The notes beneath the pieces were generated by a model, which worked only from the letters and a program-made list of their open reading frames with translations, did no database searches and was not told the DNA's origin. A program made the translations under genes and the position numbers. From assembly GCF_002243345.2 (NCBI RefSeq), contig NZ_CP022655.2, positions 2,606,501 through 2,670,500 on the forward strand: DNA of 64,000 nt. Direction: 5' to 3'. Positions 8,822 through 16,228 of the stretch are shown in pieces. The stretch comes from Paenibacillus sp. RUD330. Its GTDB lineage: Bacteria; Bacillota; Bacilli; Paenibacillales; Paenibacillaceae. Within the stretch, counting starts at the first letter, position 1. Every line of letters begins with the position of its first letter.

Positions 8822-9475
8822 ATGAAATTGGGAACAATCGCATCCGTCAATACCGGGCTGCCGGTCGAGATGGCCTACGGCAGGCAGACAATCACGACGG
8901 CAATACGCAAAACTCCGCGCGAGGGAGCGGTCCGAGTCGGATGGACAGGCCCGGAAGGCGACGGCCAAGGAGATCTTGAGCATCATGGGGGACCTGACAA
9001 GGCCATATGCGTTTATGCTTATGATCATTATCCTTATTGGGAGAAGGAATTGGCCAAGCGGCTCGAGTTTGGTGCTTTCGGGGAAAACGTCACCCTGGAA
9101 GGGGTTACGGAGCAGGATATCGTCATCGGGGATATTCTGGCGGCCGGAACGGCGCTGCTGCAGGCAAGCCAGCCGCGGCAGCCATGCTTCAAGCTCGGCC
9201 TGCGGCATGGACAAGCCGACCTGCCGGCGAAGGTGCAGCAGACAGGCAAAACAGGATTCTACCTGCGCGTTCTTCGGGAAGGGGACATTCAGGCCGGAGA
9301 CATCTTGACGCTTGTCGGCAGGCCGGAACACGGGATGAGCGTGGCGGCAGCCAATGTCATCTATTACCTGCACAAAACCGATGAGGCGGAAATGGGCAGG
9401 CTGGCAGCGATCCCCGAGCTTTCCAGCAGCTGGAAAGAAACCTTGACGACGCGAATCGATAAGATGAACAAGTAA
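8822..9475 (+). CDS. MOSC domain protein, YiiM-like
   Basis: 217 residues. The MOSC (molybdenum cofactor sulfurase C-terminal) domain is recognised from GDLEHHGGPDKAICVYAYDHY, which is within the family's conserved core (seen around residue 50), from the FGAFGENVT motif, and from the conserved Cys in SQPRQPCFKLG. A short C-terminal helical region follows, as in YiiM. Related enzymes (YiiM, YcbX, mARC) handle N-hydroxylated compounds with Mo cofactor. GGGGGGAA precedes the ATG at 8822. Substrate unknown. Confidence 0.85.
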   Translation: MKLGTIASVNTGLPVEMAYGRQTITTAIRKTPREGAVRVGWTGPEGDGQGDLEHHGGPDKAICVYAYDHYPYWEKELAKRLEFGAFGENVTLEGVTEQDIVIGDILAAGTALLQASQPRQPCFKLGLRHGQADLPAKVQQTGKTGFYLRVLREGDIQAGDILTLVGRPEHGMSVAAANVIYYLHKTDEAEMGRLAAIPELSSSWKETLTTRIDKMNK

Positions 9476-9492
9476 GCATAATTATGTAAACC
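9472..9492 (+). repeat. 21-bp direct repeat, copy 1
   Basis: Matches the copy at 12432-12452 at 19 of 21 positions. The shared 11-base end is TTATGTAAACC. It overlaps the stop codon of the MOSC gene. The copy is itself nearly palindromic (GTAAGCATAA / TTATGTAAAC). Confidence 0.7.
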
Positions 9493-9502
9493 TTATATGT
9501 CC

Positions 9503-9550
9503 AAATAAAAAAACCAGGGCTGAAAAGGAAGAAAATCCAAATCAGCCCTG
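9503..9550 (-). terminator. terminator for ypdA
   Basis: The stem CAGGGCTGA/TCAGCCCTG (9515-9523 with 9542-9550) is followed on the minus strand by GTTTTTTTATTTGG, placing a good terminator just downstream of ypdA. Confidence 0.75.
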
Positions 9551-9591
9551 AATCGAACCCGGGTGAGACGAAAAACGGTCCAAACTCTGGT

Positions 9592-10569
9592 TCAGCGTGT
9601 GCGGAGCCAATGATCCGCTATGCGCTGCCCGTGGAAACGCCCCGACTCGATGAAGATTTCATTGGCCTGATGCTTGGAAGCGACGACTCCGGCGAGATAG
9701 ATGCCGGGAACATCGGTTTCCATCGTCTCCTCGTCGAAGCGGGGGTAGCCCTCTGCCTCGATAGCGACGCCGGCCGACATCAGGAACTCGCGGTCGGGAT
9801 GGAAGCCGGTGAGAGCGAGCACGAAGTCGTTGTCGAGCTCGCGGATGCCGGCCTCATCCTGAACGACGAGGGCGCGGGGCTTGATCTCGATGACCTGGGA
9901 GCTGAACAGCATGCGGATCTTCTTCTTGGCGACCAGGCCTTCAAAGACCGGGCGGACCCACGGCTTGATCGATCGGGAATAGTCCGGTCTGCGGTAGACG
10001 ACCGTCACCTTGGCGCCGGCGCGGTTCAGCTCGAGCGCCGCGTCGATGGCGGAATTGCTGCCGCCGATGACGGCGACCTCCATGCCGGTATAAGGATGGG
10101 CTTCCCGGAAGAAATGGGATACTTTGCCCATTTCCTCTCCCGGGATGCCGAGCCGGTTCGGATGATCGAAATATCCGGTCGCCACGACGACGGCTTTGGC
10201 TGAATAAACCTGCTTTTCCCCGCAGCGGTCATCGGTTTCCAGGACAAACCCGCCATTCGGCCGGACTGTAATCGATGTGACCGTTTCATAGGCATTCACG
10301 CGTACGCCGCTGCGCAGCGCCACGGTCCGGTAATAATTCAGCGCTTCCAGACGGGAGGGCTTCTCCATCGCGGTCGTGAACGGCATGCCGCCGATCTCGA
10401 GCATTTCGGGAGAGCTGAAAAATTGCAGGTAAGTAGGATATTGGGAGATGGAATGGACCATGTTCTCCTTCTCGATGATCAAGGAGCCGATGCCGCGGCT
10501 CTGGAATTCGACCGCTGCGGCCAAGCCGCAGGGGCCGGCTCCGACGATGATGATTTCTTCTTCTTGCAC
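9592..10569 (-). CDS. ypdA: bacillithiol disulfide reductase-type flavoprotein YpdA
   Basis: 325 residues, matching the length of Bacillus YpdA, an NADPH-dependent FAD enzyme that reduces bacillithiol disulfide. The FAD-binding motif IIIVGAGPCGLAAA is near the N-terminus. The NAD(P)-binding motif AVIGGSNSAIDAA lies near residue 160. A single conserved Cys sits in the first glycine motif. The end motif DVPGIYLAGVVASKHQ fits the family. I chose the GTG at 10569, because GGAGG lies 10 nt before it, over the upstream ATG at 10614, which has no ribosome site. Confidence 0.88.
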   Translation of the reverse strand: MQEEEIIIVGAGPCGLAAAVEFQSRGIGSLIIEKENMVHSISQYPTYLQFFSSPEMLEIGGMPFTTAMEKPSRLEALNYYRTVALRSGVRVNAYETVTSITVRPNGGFVLETDDRCGEKQVYSAKAVVVATGYFDHPNRLGIPGEEMGKVSHFFREAHPYTGMEVAVIGGSNSAIDAALELNRAGAKVTVVYRRPDYSRSIKPWVRPVFEGLVAKKKIRMLFSSQVIEIKPRALVVQDEAGIRELDNDFVLALTGFHPDREFLMSAGVAIEAEGYPRFDEETMETDVPGIYLAGVVASKHQANEIFIESGRFHGQRIADHWLRTR

Positions 10570-10725
10570 TTGCTGACGACCTCCGATCCTGCAACTGTAA
10601 CCTATATTGTACAATTCAAGCCGGGGAGGGGCAAGCTGTGCAAGCGCCTCTGTGTACGGCGCCTCTATTTCATGTATAATGAATTCATTGATTTCAAAAG
10701 TTTATTGGGTGAGGGGGGATCTGGG

Positions 10726-11232
10726 ATGCGGCGGAGATTCGTCATTGAAGCGGTCATGGTAGCGACCTACGGACAGCTGCTCGTTCCGAGCCTGCCGGTC
10801 GACTTCGTGCTGCCTTATTCCACCATTCTGGAACTCTACGAAATGAAGGACAGCACGGAGCCGATCATGGACGATCCGGCCGAGGATGTGTTCGTACGAG
10901 GCAAAGTGGCCGAGCTGATCCAATTTTTCGAGGATTCGCTGAACCGCAAAAAAATCGAGAGGGCTCTCCAAGTGCCGTGGAGGGAAAGCTCTCCGCTTAT
11001 ATTGGATGAACGGATTCAATTCACGGTCGTGAATGCCGTAGACAATGCGCATTACGGAGATTATTTCGATCCTGTGGAGACAGAGCTGCTGCTGACGGCA
11101 TCCAAGCTGCAGATTCCGCTCTTGTCGGATCAGTACGAGTTCCAGGATAAGCTGATCGAGGCCGAGGTGCCGGTGCTTGTATTCGACATCGAGGATTTCG
11201 ATTATGCGCTGGAAGAGGCGCCGCAGCTTTAA
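10726..11232 (+). CDS. conserved-looking protein of unknown function (168 aa)
   Basis: I do not recognise a domain with a defined function. The 168-residue, acidic, soluble protein begins MRRRFVIEAVMVATYGQLLV. It has alternating hydrophobic and acidic segments (VLVFDIEDFDYALEE at the end) and no signal peptide or membrane helix. GAGGGGGG precedes the ATG at 10726, and a TATAAT hexamer lies at 10675-10680. It is divergent from ypdA and convergent with xerS. Confidence 0.75.
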   Translation: MRRRFVIEAVMVATYGQLLVPSLPVDFVLPYSTILELYEMKDSTEPIMDDPAEDVFVRGKVAELIQFFEDSLNRKKIERALQVPWRESSPLILDERIQFTVVNAVDNAHYGDYFDPVETELLLTASKLQIPLLSDQYEFQDKLIEAEVPVLVFDIEDFDYALEEAPQL

Positions 11233-11251
11233 CGGGGCGGAAGCGCCAACG

Positions 11252-11292
11252 AAGAGGAACAGCCCGCGGAGCGCGGGCTATTCCTCTTTTTT
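11252..11292 (+). terminator. intrinsic terminator after the 168-aa gene
   Basis: AGCCCGCG/CGCGGGCT (11261-11268 with 11272-11279) is extended by AAGAGGAA/TTCCTCTT and followed by TTTT. It overlaps the 3' end of the convergent xerS gene. Confidence 0.85.
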
Positions 11293-12363
11293 GTTCCGGT
11301 CGATCGCCTCGGACATCGTTTTGTCGGTCAGATGCGCGTAGATCTGAGTCGTGTCCGGGGAAGCATGGCCGAGCTGCTCCTGCGTCTTGTACAGGTCGTT
11401 GCGCAAATAGTAGTCGGTGGCGAACGAATGCCGGAGCTTGTGGACGGACAAATAAGGCTTGCCGAACCGCTTGGCGTATTTGAGGACCATCTGCTGGATG
11501 GCCCTCTTCGTCATGCGCGAGCCCTCCTGATTGCCGTTCGCGATGGCGAGGAACATCGCCTTCTCGCGGCGCGGCGCCTTATAACGGCTGTCCCGGAGCT
11601 GGATATAACCGTCCAGGTCGTCGAGCGCCTCCTGGCGGAAGTAGACAGGCGTCTTGAAGGTGTCGTCGTTGCTCCCTTTGCGGTAGACGTAGGTGAGCTT
11701 TTTCTTGAGATCGATGTCATCGACGTTGAGATTGACGACCTCGGAGACACGCAGTCCGGAGTGGAGGATGAGGCTGACAATGCATGCATCCCGGACGGAA
11801 TTGCGCTCGTAGGCCGACAAAGCCTGCTTGTTGTTCGCCACATCGGCGCCGTAGCCGGCACGGACATAGTGGAGGAATTCGGAGATTTCCTCCTCCTGCA
11901 GCAGCTTTCCCTCGAGCTTCGCCGCTGTATCCTTGGGCTTGTGGGTGCGCTTGATCGCGACCTTGGCCATGATGTTCCGCTTCAGCAGCGGGTAGAAGTC
12001 GTCATCCTCGGCGATCTGGCTCAAGTAATGAAACAGCGAGCGGAGAGAGCTCAGCTTCCGGGATATCGTCGTCCGCGTATTGGCGTGCTCGGGGCGGGAA
12101 GCCAGATGCATCCGGTAATGGTCGATGCTGTCCATGTGCAGCTTCTCCAGCTCCACCAAGGCAACATCCCGAAGGGCGGGGCCGTTGGACAAGCCCTCAG
12201 CGATCATCCATCCGAAGAAGGTCTCGTAATCCCGCACGTATTCAAGTAAGGAAGAGGGGGAGAGATCGGGCAGCTTGTAGTTGATGAACTTCTCCACATA
12301 CCAGGGCATGGAGGGGACGCGCCGGTCGAGCTCTTGACGGTCTTTTATCTTTAAAATATTCAT
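11278..12363 (-). CDS. xerS: tyrosine recombinase XerS
   Basis: 361-residue site-specific recombinase. The N-terminal half contains segments typical of XerS (MPWYVEKFINYKL, and YETFFGWMIAEGLSN). The catalytic domain shows the Arg in HSGLRVSEV, HKLRHSFAT (His-x-x-Arg), LGHASPDTTQIYAHL with the His and the nucleophile Tyr. In streptococci XerS resolves chromosome dimers alone, without XerC/XerD. Whether it does so here is inference. Start ATG with GGAGG about 11 nt upstream. A 21-bp repeat lies about 70 bp upstream. Confidence 0.88.
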   Translation of the reverse strand: MNILKIKDRQELDRRVPSMPWYVEKFINYKLPDLSPSSLLEYVRDYETFFGWMIAEGLSNGPALRDVALVELEKLHMDSIDHYRMHLASRPEHANTRTTISRKLSSLRSLFHYLSQIAEDDDFYPLLKRNIMAKVAIKRTHKPKDTAAKLEGKLLQEEEISEFLHYVRAGYGADVANNKQALSAYERNSVRDACIVSLILHSGLRVSEVVNLNVDDIDLKKKLTYVYRKGSNDDTFKTPVYFRQEALDDLDGYIQLRDSRYKAPRREKAMFLAIANGNQEGSRMTKRAIQQMVLKYAKRFGKPYLSVHKLRHSFATDYYLRNDLYKTQEQLGHASPDTTQIYAHLTDKTMSEAIDRNKKEE

Positions 12364-12431
12364 GGCATGAATGGCCTCCAGTCTTGAACTTTATTTTATC
12401 AAGCCCGGACATTTCCAACAATCATCTAATT

Positions 12432-12452
12432 GTAAGGATAGTTATGTAAACC
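12432..12452 (+). repeat. 21-bp direct repeat, copy 2
   Basis: Same orientation as copy 1 at 9472-9492, with 19 of 21 bases identical. TTATGTAAACC matches 10 of 11 bases of the right arm of the B. subtilis dif site as I remember it. It lies between xerS and the terminator of the metallophosphoesterase gene. Confidence 0.7.
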
Positions 12453-12463
12453 ATATTGAAGGA

Positions 12464-12491
12464 ATAAAAAAACAGGCCGGAAAAAGGCCTG
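12464..12491 (-). terminator. terminator for the metallophosphoesterase gene
   Basis: On the minus strand CAGGCC-ttttt-cGGCCTG is followed by TTTTTTTATT, directly after the gene's stop codon. Confidence 0.8.
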
Positions 12492-12519
12492 TACCTGAAC
12501 ATCGTATTCAAGTCAACGC

Positions 12520-13653
12520 TTAAACCAAGTGAACGGTAATATGAAGAATCTCGCTGCGGCTGAACAGCCGGATCGGCGGACCCCAGGTTCCGAAGCCGGA
12601 AGAAACGAGCACATGCATCCGGGACTTGATCATGTATCCCCAATCCAGCTCGAACAGGCGGCGGGTGACAAGATGGTTGGGAGCGAACTGGCCCCGGTGG
12701 GTATGGCCGCACAACAGGAGGTCGGCGCCGGCAGCCGCGGCCTTGTCGAAGGCGTAAGGCTGATGGTCCATGACGATCAAGGGGGCGGATGGATCGGCGC
12801 CGATTACAAGCTCCTGTACGGAAAGACGGCCGCCGAAGGCCGGGTTTTCCGCGGTTTTGTCCTTGCGTCCGGCGATGAAGACGCCGCCGGTCTCGACCAG
12901 CTCGTCCTGCAGGACGGGAATGCCGGCTTGTGCCATGGCTGCCGCATACTCATCGATATGGCCGCCGTAATACTCGTGGTTGCCGAGCACGGCGTAGGTG
13001 CCGAGCGGGGCTTTGAGCCCGCGGATCGTATCGGCCATATTGTTGCGCAAAAACGGCTTGACGCTGTCGTCGATGACATCGCCGGGGAGCAGGATCAGAT
13101 CCGGCTTCAGTTGTTCGGCCTTGCGCACGAGCTTGCGCAGATGCCTGTTGCCGACGATGTTGCCCAGGTGGATATCCGATGCGACCATGATGCGGATGCT
13201 GGTTCGTCCAGGCACGGATTTGGCGATCTCAAGCGTATGTTCCCTGACGACAGGACTCCATGCGTTGCGGGATCCCCAGAAGAGCAGCATCGCAAGCAGC
13301 GCCAGCACCGTCCACCCGGCTGCATGGACATAAGCATCCGTATCGCCGCCAGCGGCGTTCCATACGAGCCCGATCAACCCGGCGGCGGGAAGGAGTAAAA
13401 TCAAGTATTCTAGAATCGCGACATAGAAGGAAGAAACGACTTTGACTCCGCGCACCAGCGCAGAATCCCACACGCGGATCAGCCCCATGGCGGCAAAGTA
13501 GGAAAGGGCGAAGAAGATGACGGGAAGCCAAATCCAGCCTGTCTGGACATGGTAGGATCCCATGAATGCGGATGCGGACCACCCGATATAATAGGTAATG
13601 GCCGCGTAGAGGAGGATAAATACGGCGGCGCCTGCGCTTCTTTTAACATTCAT
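12520..13653 (-). CDS. membrane-anchored metallophosphoesterase
   Basis: 377 residues. Four or so hydrophobic helices occupy residues 5-120. A calcineurin-like phosphoesterase domain follows, with the full metal-binding set: ASDIHLGN, LPGDVIDD, LGNHEYYGG, MDHQPYAF and GHTHRGQ. This resembles YkuE/YaeI-type phosphohydrolases, but the multi-helix anchor suggests action at the membrane. The catalytic domain is predicted cytoplasmic or external depending on topology, which I cannot settle. It is divergent from a secreted protein gene. Confidence 0.87.
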   Translation of the reverse strand: MNVKRSAGAAVFILLYAAITYYIGWSASAFMGSYHVQTGWIWLPVIFFALSYFAAMGLIRVWDSALVRGVKVVSSFYVAILEYLILLLPAAGLIGLVWNAAGGDTDAYVHAAGWTVLALLAMLLFWGSRNAWSPVVREHTLEIAKSVPGRTSIRIMVASDIHLGNIVGNRHLRKLVRKAEQLKPDLILLPGDVIDDSVKPFLRNNMADTIRGLKAPLGTYAVLGNHEYYGGHIDEYAAAMAQAGIPVLQDELVETGGVFIAGRKDKTAENPAFGGRLSVQELVIGADPSAPLIVMDHQPYAFDKAAAAGADLLLCGHTHRGQFAPNHLVTRRLFELDWGYMIKSRMHVLVSSGFGTWGPPIRLFSRSEILHITVHLV

Positions 13654-13871
13654 GTTGACCTCTGGCAGCTCCTTTTCATTGTCCGCGCTGAAATCCCTTT
13701 GGACAAGAACATAGTCTTTAGATACAGGTTACAGCCATTTGTAACTTTGTTGCAACTTCTTGGGGAGATGAGCCGTTTATAATAGGGAACAAGGGCAAAT
13801 GATTCAGGGGAGACGAGAACGGGTAATATGCCAATGAATCGGCCTGCGAAGAGAAAGGGAGTCGAACCCCA

Positions 13872-14378
13872 ATGAAAAAAACGATGTTCAGCATGATGGC
13901 TGCAGCGGCAATCGTATTCTACTTCATCTCCACGGCCAACGCGGTCGGCGGCGATTATCAGCCCGTGAAGAAGACCGCCGATACCCAAACGGACTACATT
14001 AATGGAATGACTCATAAAGACGGCAAATGGTACATAACCGCCGATAAGATCGACTGGTACGAAGGCGCTCAGGCCGATGAGCAATTCCTCAAGCATGAGC
14101 CGGATTCCGGCTTGGACGGAGCTCCGGACGGTTATTACATCGTCAATGACGATCCTTCCGTCAAAACCTACGAGGTGGCTCCGGACGCAGAAATCCTGAT
14201 GCAGATCTATGACAAAGGAAACGACGCGGCGGATACCGAGTGGAACGAGCCGATCCCGCTCGAGAAATTCGCCAAGCTTTATCCGCAGACCGACGTGCTG
14301 GATTTGAGCTATTTCCCTTATCATATCACCGTCAAGGACGGTGTCGTAACGAAGATTGTTCAACAATTCGTGCCTTAA
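13872..14378 (+). CDS. secreted protein of unknown function (168 aa)
   Basis: Residues 1-24 form a classic Sec signal peptide (MKKTMFSMMAAAAIVFYFIS followed by an Ala-x-Ala site). The mature part is acidic and contains no Cys. It has repeated short aromatic segments such as GKWYITADKIDWYEG and GYYIVNDDP. I do not recognise the family. AAAGGGAG lies upstream of the ATG, and a TATAAT-like hexamer precedes the gene near 13777. It is monocistronic with a strong terminator. Confidence 0.75.
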   Translation: MKKTMFSMMAAAAIVFYFISTANAVGGDYQPVKKTADTQTDYINGMTHKDGKWYITADKIDWYEGAQADEQFLKHEPDSGLDGAPDGYYIVNDDPSVKTYEVAPDAEILMQIYDKGNDAADTEWNEPIPLEKFAKLYPQTDVLDLSYFPYHITVKDGVVTKIVQQFVP

Positions 14379-14383
14379 TGAGA

Positions 14384-14410
14384 AGCCCCGCCTATGAGCG
14401 GGGCTTTTTG
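14384..14410 (+). terminator. intrinsic terminator
   Basis: AGCCCCGC-ctatga-GCGGGGCT (14384-14405) is followed by TTTTTG, six bases after the stop codon of the secreted protein gene. Confidence 0.9.
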
Positions 14411-14417
14411 TTCCGGA

Positions 14418-15137
14418 TCATTTGGCTGGAAGATCGAGCTTGCGGCGGTTCATGAGCTGGCCCGCCAAGGCAGCCGCGACGGCTCCGTACAGCAAAGGAT
14501 AAGCAAGCGCCGCTATCCTGGCCGCAAGGGCTGCGCCGTCGTACTGCGTCAGGGTGCGAACCATGCTCCAAGCGGGAGGAGAAAGCCAAGCCAGGCTGTT
14601 TGCCGGCATCGGAAGCTTGTCCCGGATGCCTTGTCCCGAGAAAGACAGGGCAATGGCGGCCAGCAGCAGCAGATAGGAGATCGAACGGGATGCTATCAAT
14701 CTGCTGTTGAACAACGATGCAAGTCCGACGCCGAGCACGGACATCACCATATGGCTTCCGAATGAAAAGGCCAATTCGGACAGCTCGGGAGCTCTGGCGA
14801 ACTTGTGGAACAGGGCGGGATATAAAACGGCGAATGCTGCCAAGGGAAGCGAAAAGAACCAAGCGTAGAGCAGCTTGGAAGCGAACAGCCGCAGGAACGA
14901 GCCCGCCTGCAGCGACAGGATCATGTCCTGATTGGCTTCTTCTCCTTCCATGACTCCGATGCACACCCAAATCATAATCAGGAACAATAAGGAGGAGGAA
15001 AACGCATAGCTGCCCATGACCGGATTCGGAACCTGGGCGTAGATGAACAAAAGAGCGAGCAGGAACAGCGAGAGCGGCGCCGCATAGCGGTAAGAACGAA
15101 CATGGCAGCGGTAATGGTAGGCCAGCAGGTGGCGCAT
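14418..15137 (-). CDS. ABC-2 type transporter permease subunit
   Basis: 239-residue membrane protein with about six hydrophobic helices and short loops. The start is directly downstream of the ATPase gene (2 bp), so the two form one operon and probably one exporter. The sequence is too divergent to name a substrate. The arrangement of a small ATPase plus a six-helix permease is the usual ABC-2 export layout. Confidence 0.75.
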   Translation of the reverse strand: MRHLLAYHYRCHVRSYRYAAPLSLFLLALLFIYAQVPNPVMGSYAFSSSLLFLIMIWVCIGVMEGEEANQDMILSLQAGSFLRLFASKLLYAWFFSLPLAAFAVLYPALFHKFARAPELSELAFSFGSHMVMSVLGVGLASLFNSRLIASRSISYLLLLAAIALSFSGQGIRDKLPMPANSLAWLSPPAWSMVRTLTQYDGAALAARIAALAYPLLYGAVAAALAGQLMNRRKLDLPAK

Positions 15138-15139
15138 TT

Positions 15140-16024
15140 TCAGCCCTCCTTGATCGGAATCATGCGGTCGACGACGGCCCCGGCTTGCAGCAAGGCCAGC
15201 AGGAACGCCTGCGACTGTACATGGGGGAGATGGACAGTGTAATCATCGGAACCGGTCGAATCCATGGACTCGACAGGCTTGCGCCTGGCTTGCGGATATC
15301 TCATCAGAATTTCGGCCAGCACGTCCGGCTCGGCTTTGCCTTTGACTTCGACCAGGCTGCCAGGGGCAGCTGCTGCCGGTTTTGACGGGACGCCCGGTTC
15401 CGCCGATAGGATGCCCTCGTTCAGCTGCAGCAGGGTGCCGCCAAGAGCCTCGATCAGCAAGGAATCATGCACGGCTGCCACGATCGCTGTGCCTTGCCCA
15501 TGGATCTTCTGCAGCGCTTCCAGCAGATGAGCTTGCGATTCCGCATCCAGGCCGGACAGCGGTTCATCCAGCAAAAGCAGATCCGGCTTCTGCAGCGAAG
15601 CCTGCATGAGGTTAACTTTTTGGAGCATTCCTTTGGAATAGTGGAGCAGATAGGCGGAGGAATCAGGATCCAGCTGAAAGAGCCGATGGAGCTCGAGGAT
15701 TTTGTCCGCCAAGACCTGCTTGTCCATGCCGGCAATCCGTCCCATATATCGGAGGTATTCAGACGACGACAATTTCAGCTTGGGAAGATGGTCGGGCGCG
15801 TAACCGATCCGAATGGCTCTGCTTGCGGCAGCCTTGCGTATGCCGGAAGAAGGAGCCACCAGGTTCGCGGCGATTTTGATGAGCGTGCTCTTGCCGGAGC
15901 CGTTGCTCCCCTGCAGCAGATAGACATGTCCAGGAAGAATGGATAAGTTGACCGAAGATAATATTTTTCGCTTTTCATAGGATTTGGAGATATTGGAAAG
16001 AGTGATGATCGGTTCTTGCTCCAC
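15140..16024 (-). CDS. ABC transporter ATP-binding protein (ABC-2 exporter type)
   Basis: 294 residues. Walker A is QGSNGSGKSTLIK near residue 42. Walker B is LLLLDEPLSGLD, followed by the switch His in AAVHDSLL. The signature is the variant HYSKGMLQK, normal for CcmA-like exporters rather than importers. An extra C-terminal region of about 75 residues follows the nucleotide-binding domain. The start is GTG at 16024, preceded by AAGGGAGG at 8 nt. It is translationally close to the permease gene downstream. Confidence 0.85.
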   Translation of the reverse strand: MEQEPIITLSNISKSYEKRKILSSVNLSILPGHVYLLQGSNGSGKSTLIKIAANLVAPSSGIRKAAASRAIRIGYAPDHLPKLKLSSSEYLRYMGRIAGMDKQVLADKILELHRLFQLDPDSSAYLLHYSKGMLQKVNLMQASLQKPDLLLLDEPLSGLDAESQAHLLEALQKIHGQGTAIVAAVHDSLLIEALGGTLLQLNEGILSAEPGVPSKPAAAAPGSLVEVKGKAEPDVLAEILMRYPQARRKPVESMDSTGSDDYTVHLPHVQSQAFLLALLQAGAVVDRMIPIKEG

Positions 16025-16228
16025 AAGCCTTGCCTCCCTTGAGTTTTCGCTTCCGCTTGTATCCAGCGTACCTTATTTGACCGCCGAGAGGCAATGTCTG
16101 GAAGTTTCCGCGGCTCCACCGATAGGGAAACGGATGAATCGAAGCCGCTTGCCTTGCCATATAATCGGAACAGCAAAAGGCGCATTTCCTGTGGGAAAGG
16201 CGCCTTTAATGATGTCTGGGAAGCGGCA

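Noticed and set aside
9465-9492. A complete dif site at the MOSC gene end
   Set aside because: Only the right arm resembles dif. The left arm and core do not match well, so I report a repeat, not a dif site.
9551-9580. tRNA-like T-arm sequence (GAATCGAACCCGGG)
   Set aside because: The flanks cannot fold into acceptor, D and anticodon arms of a tRNA.
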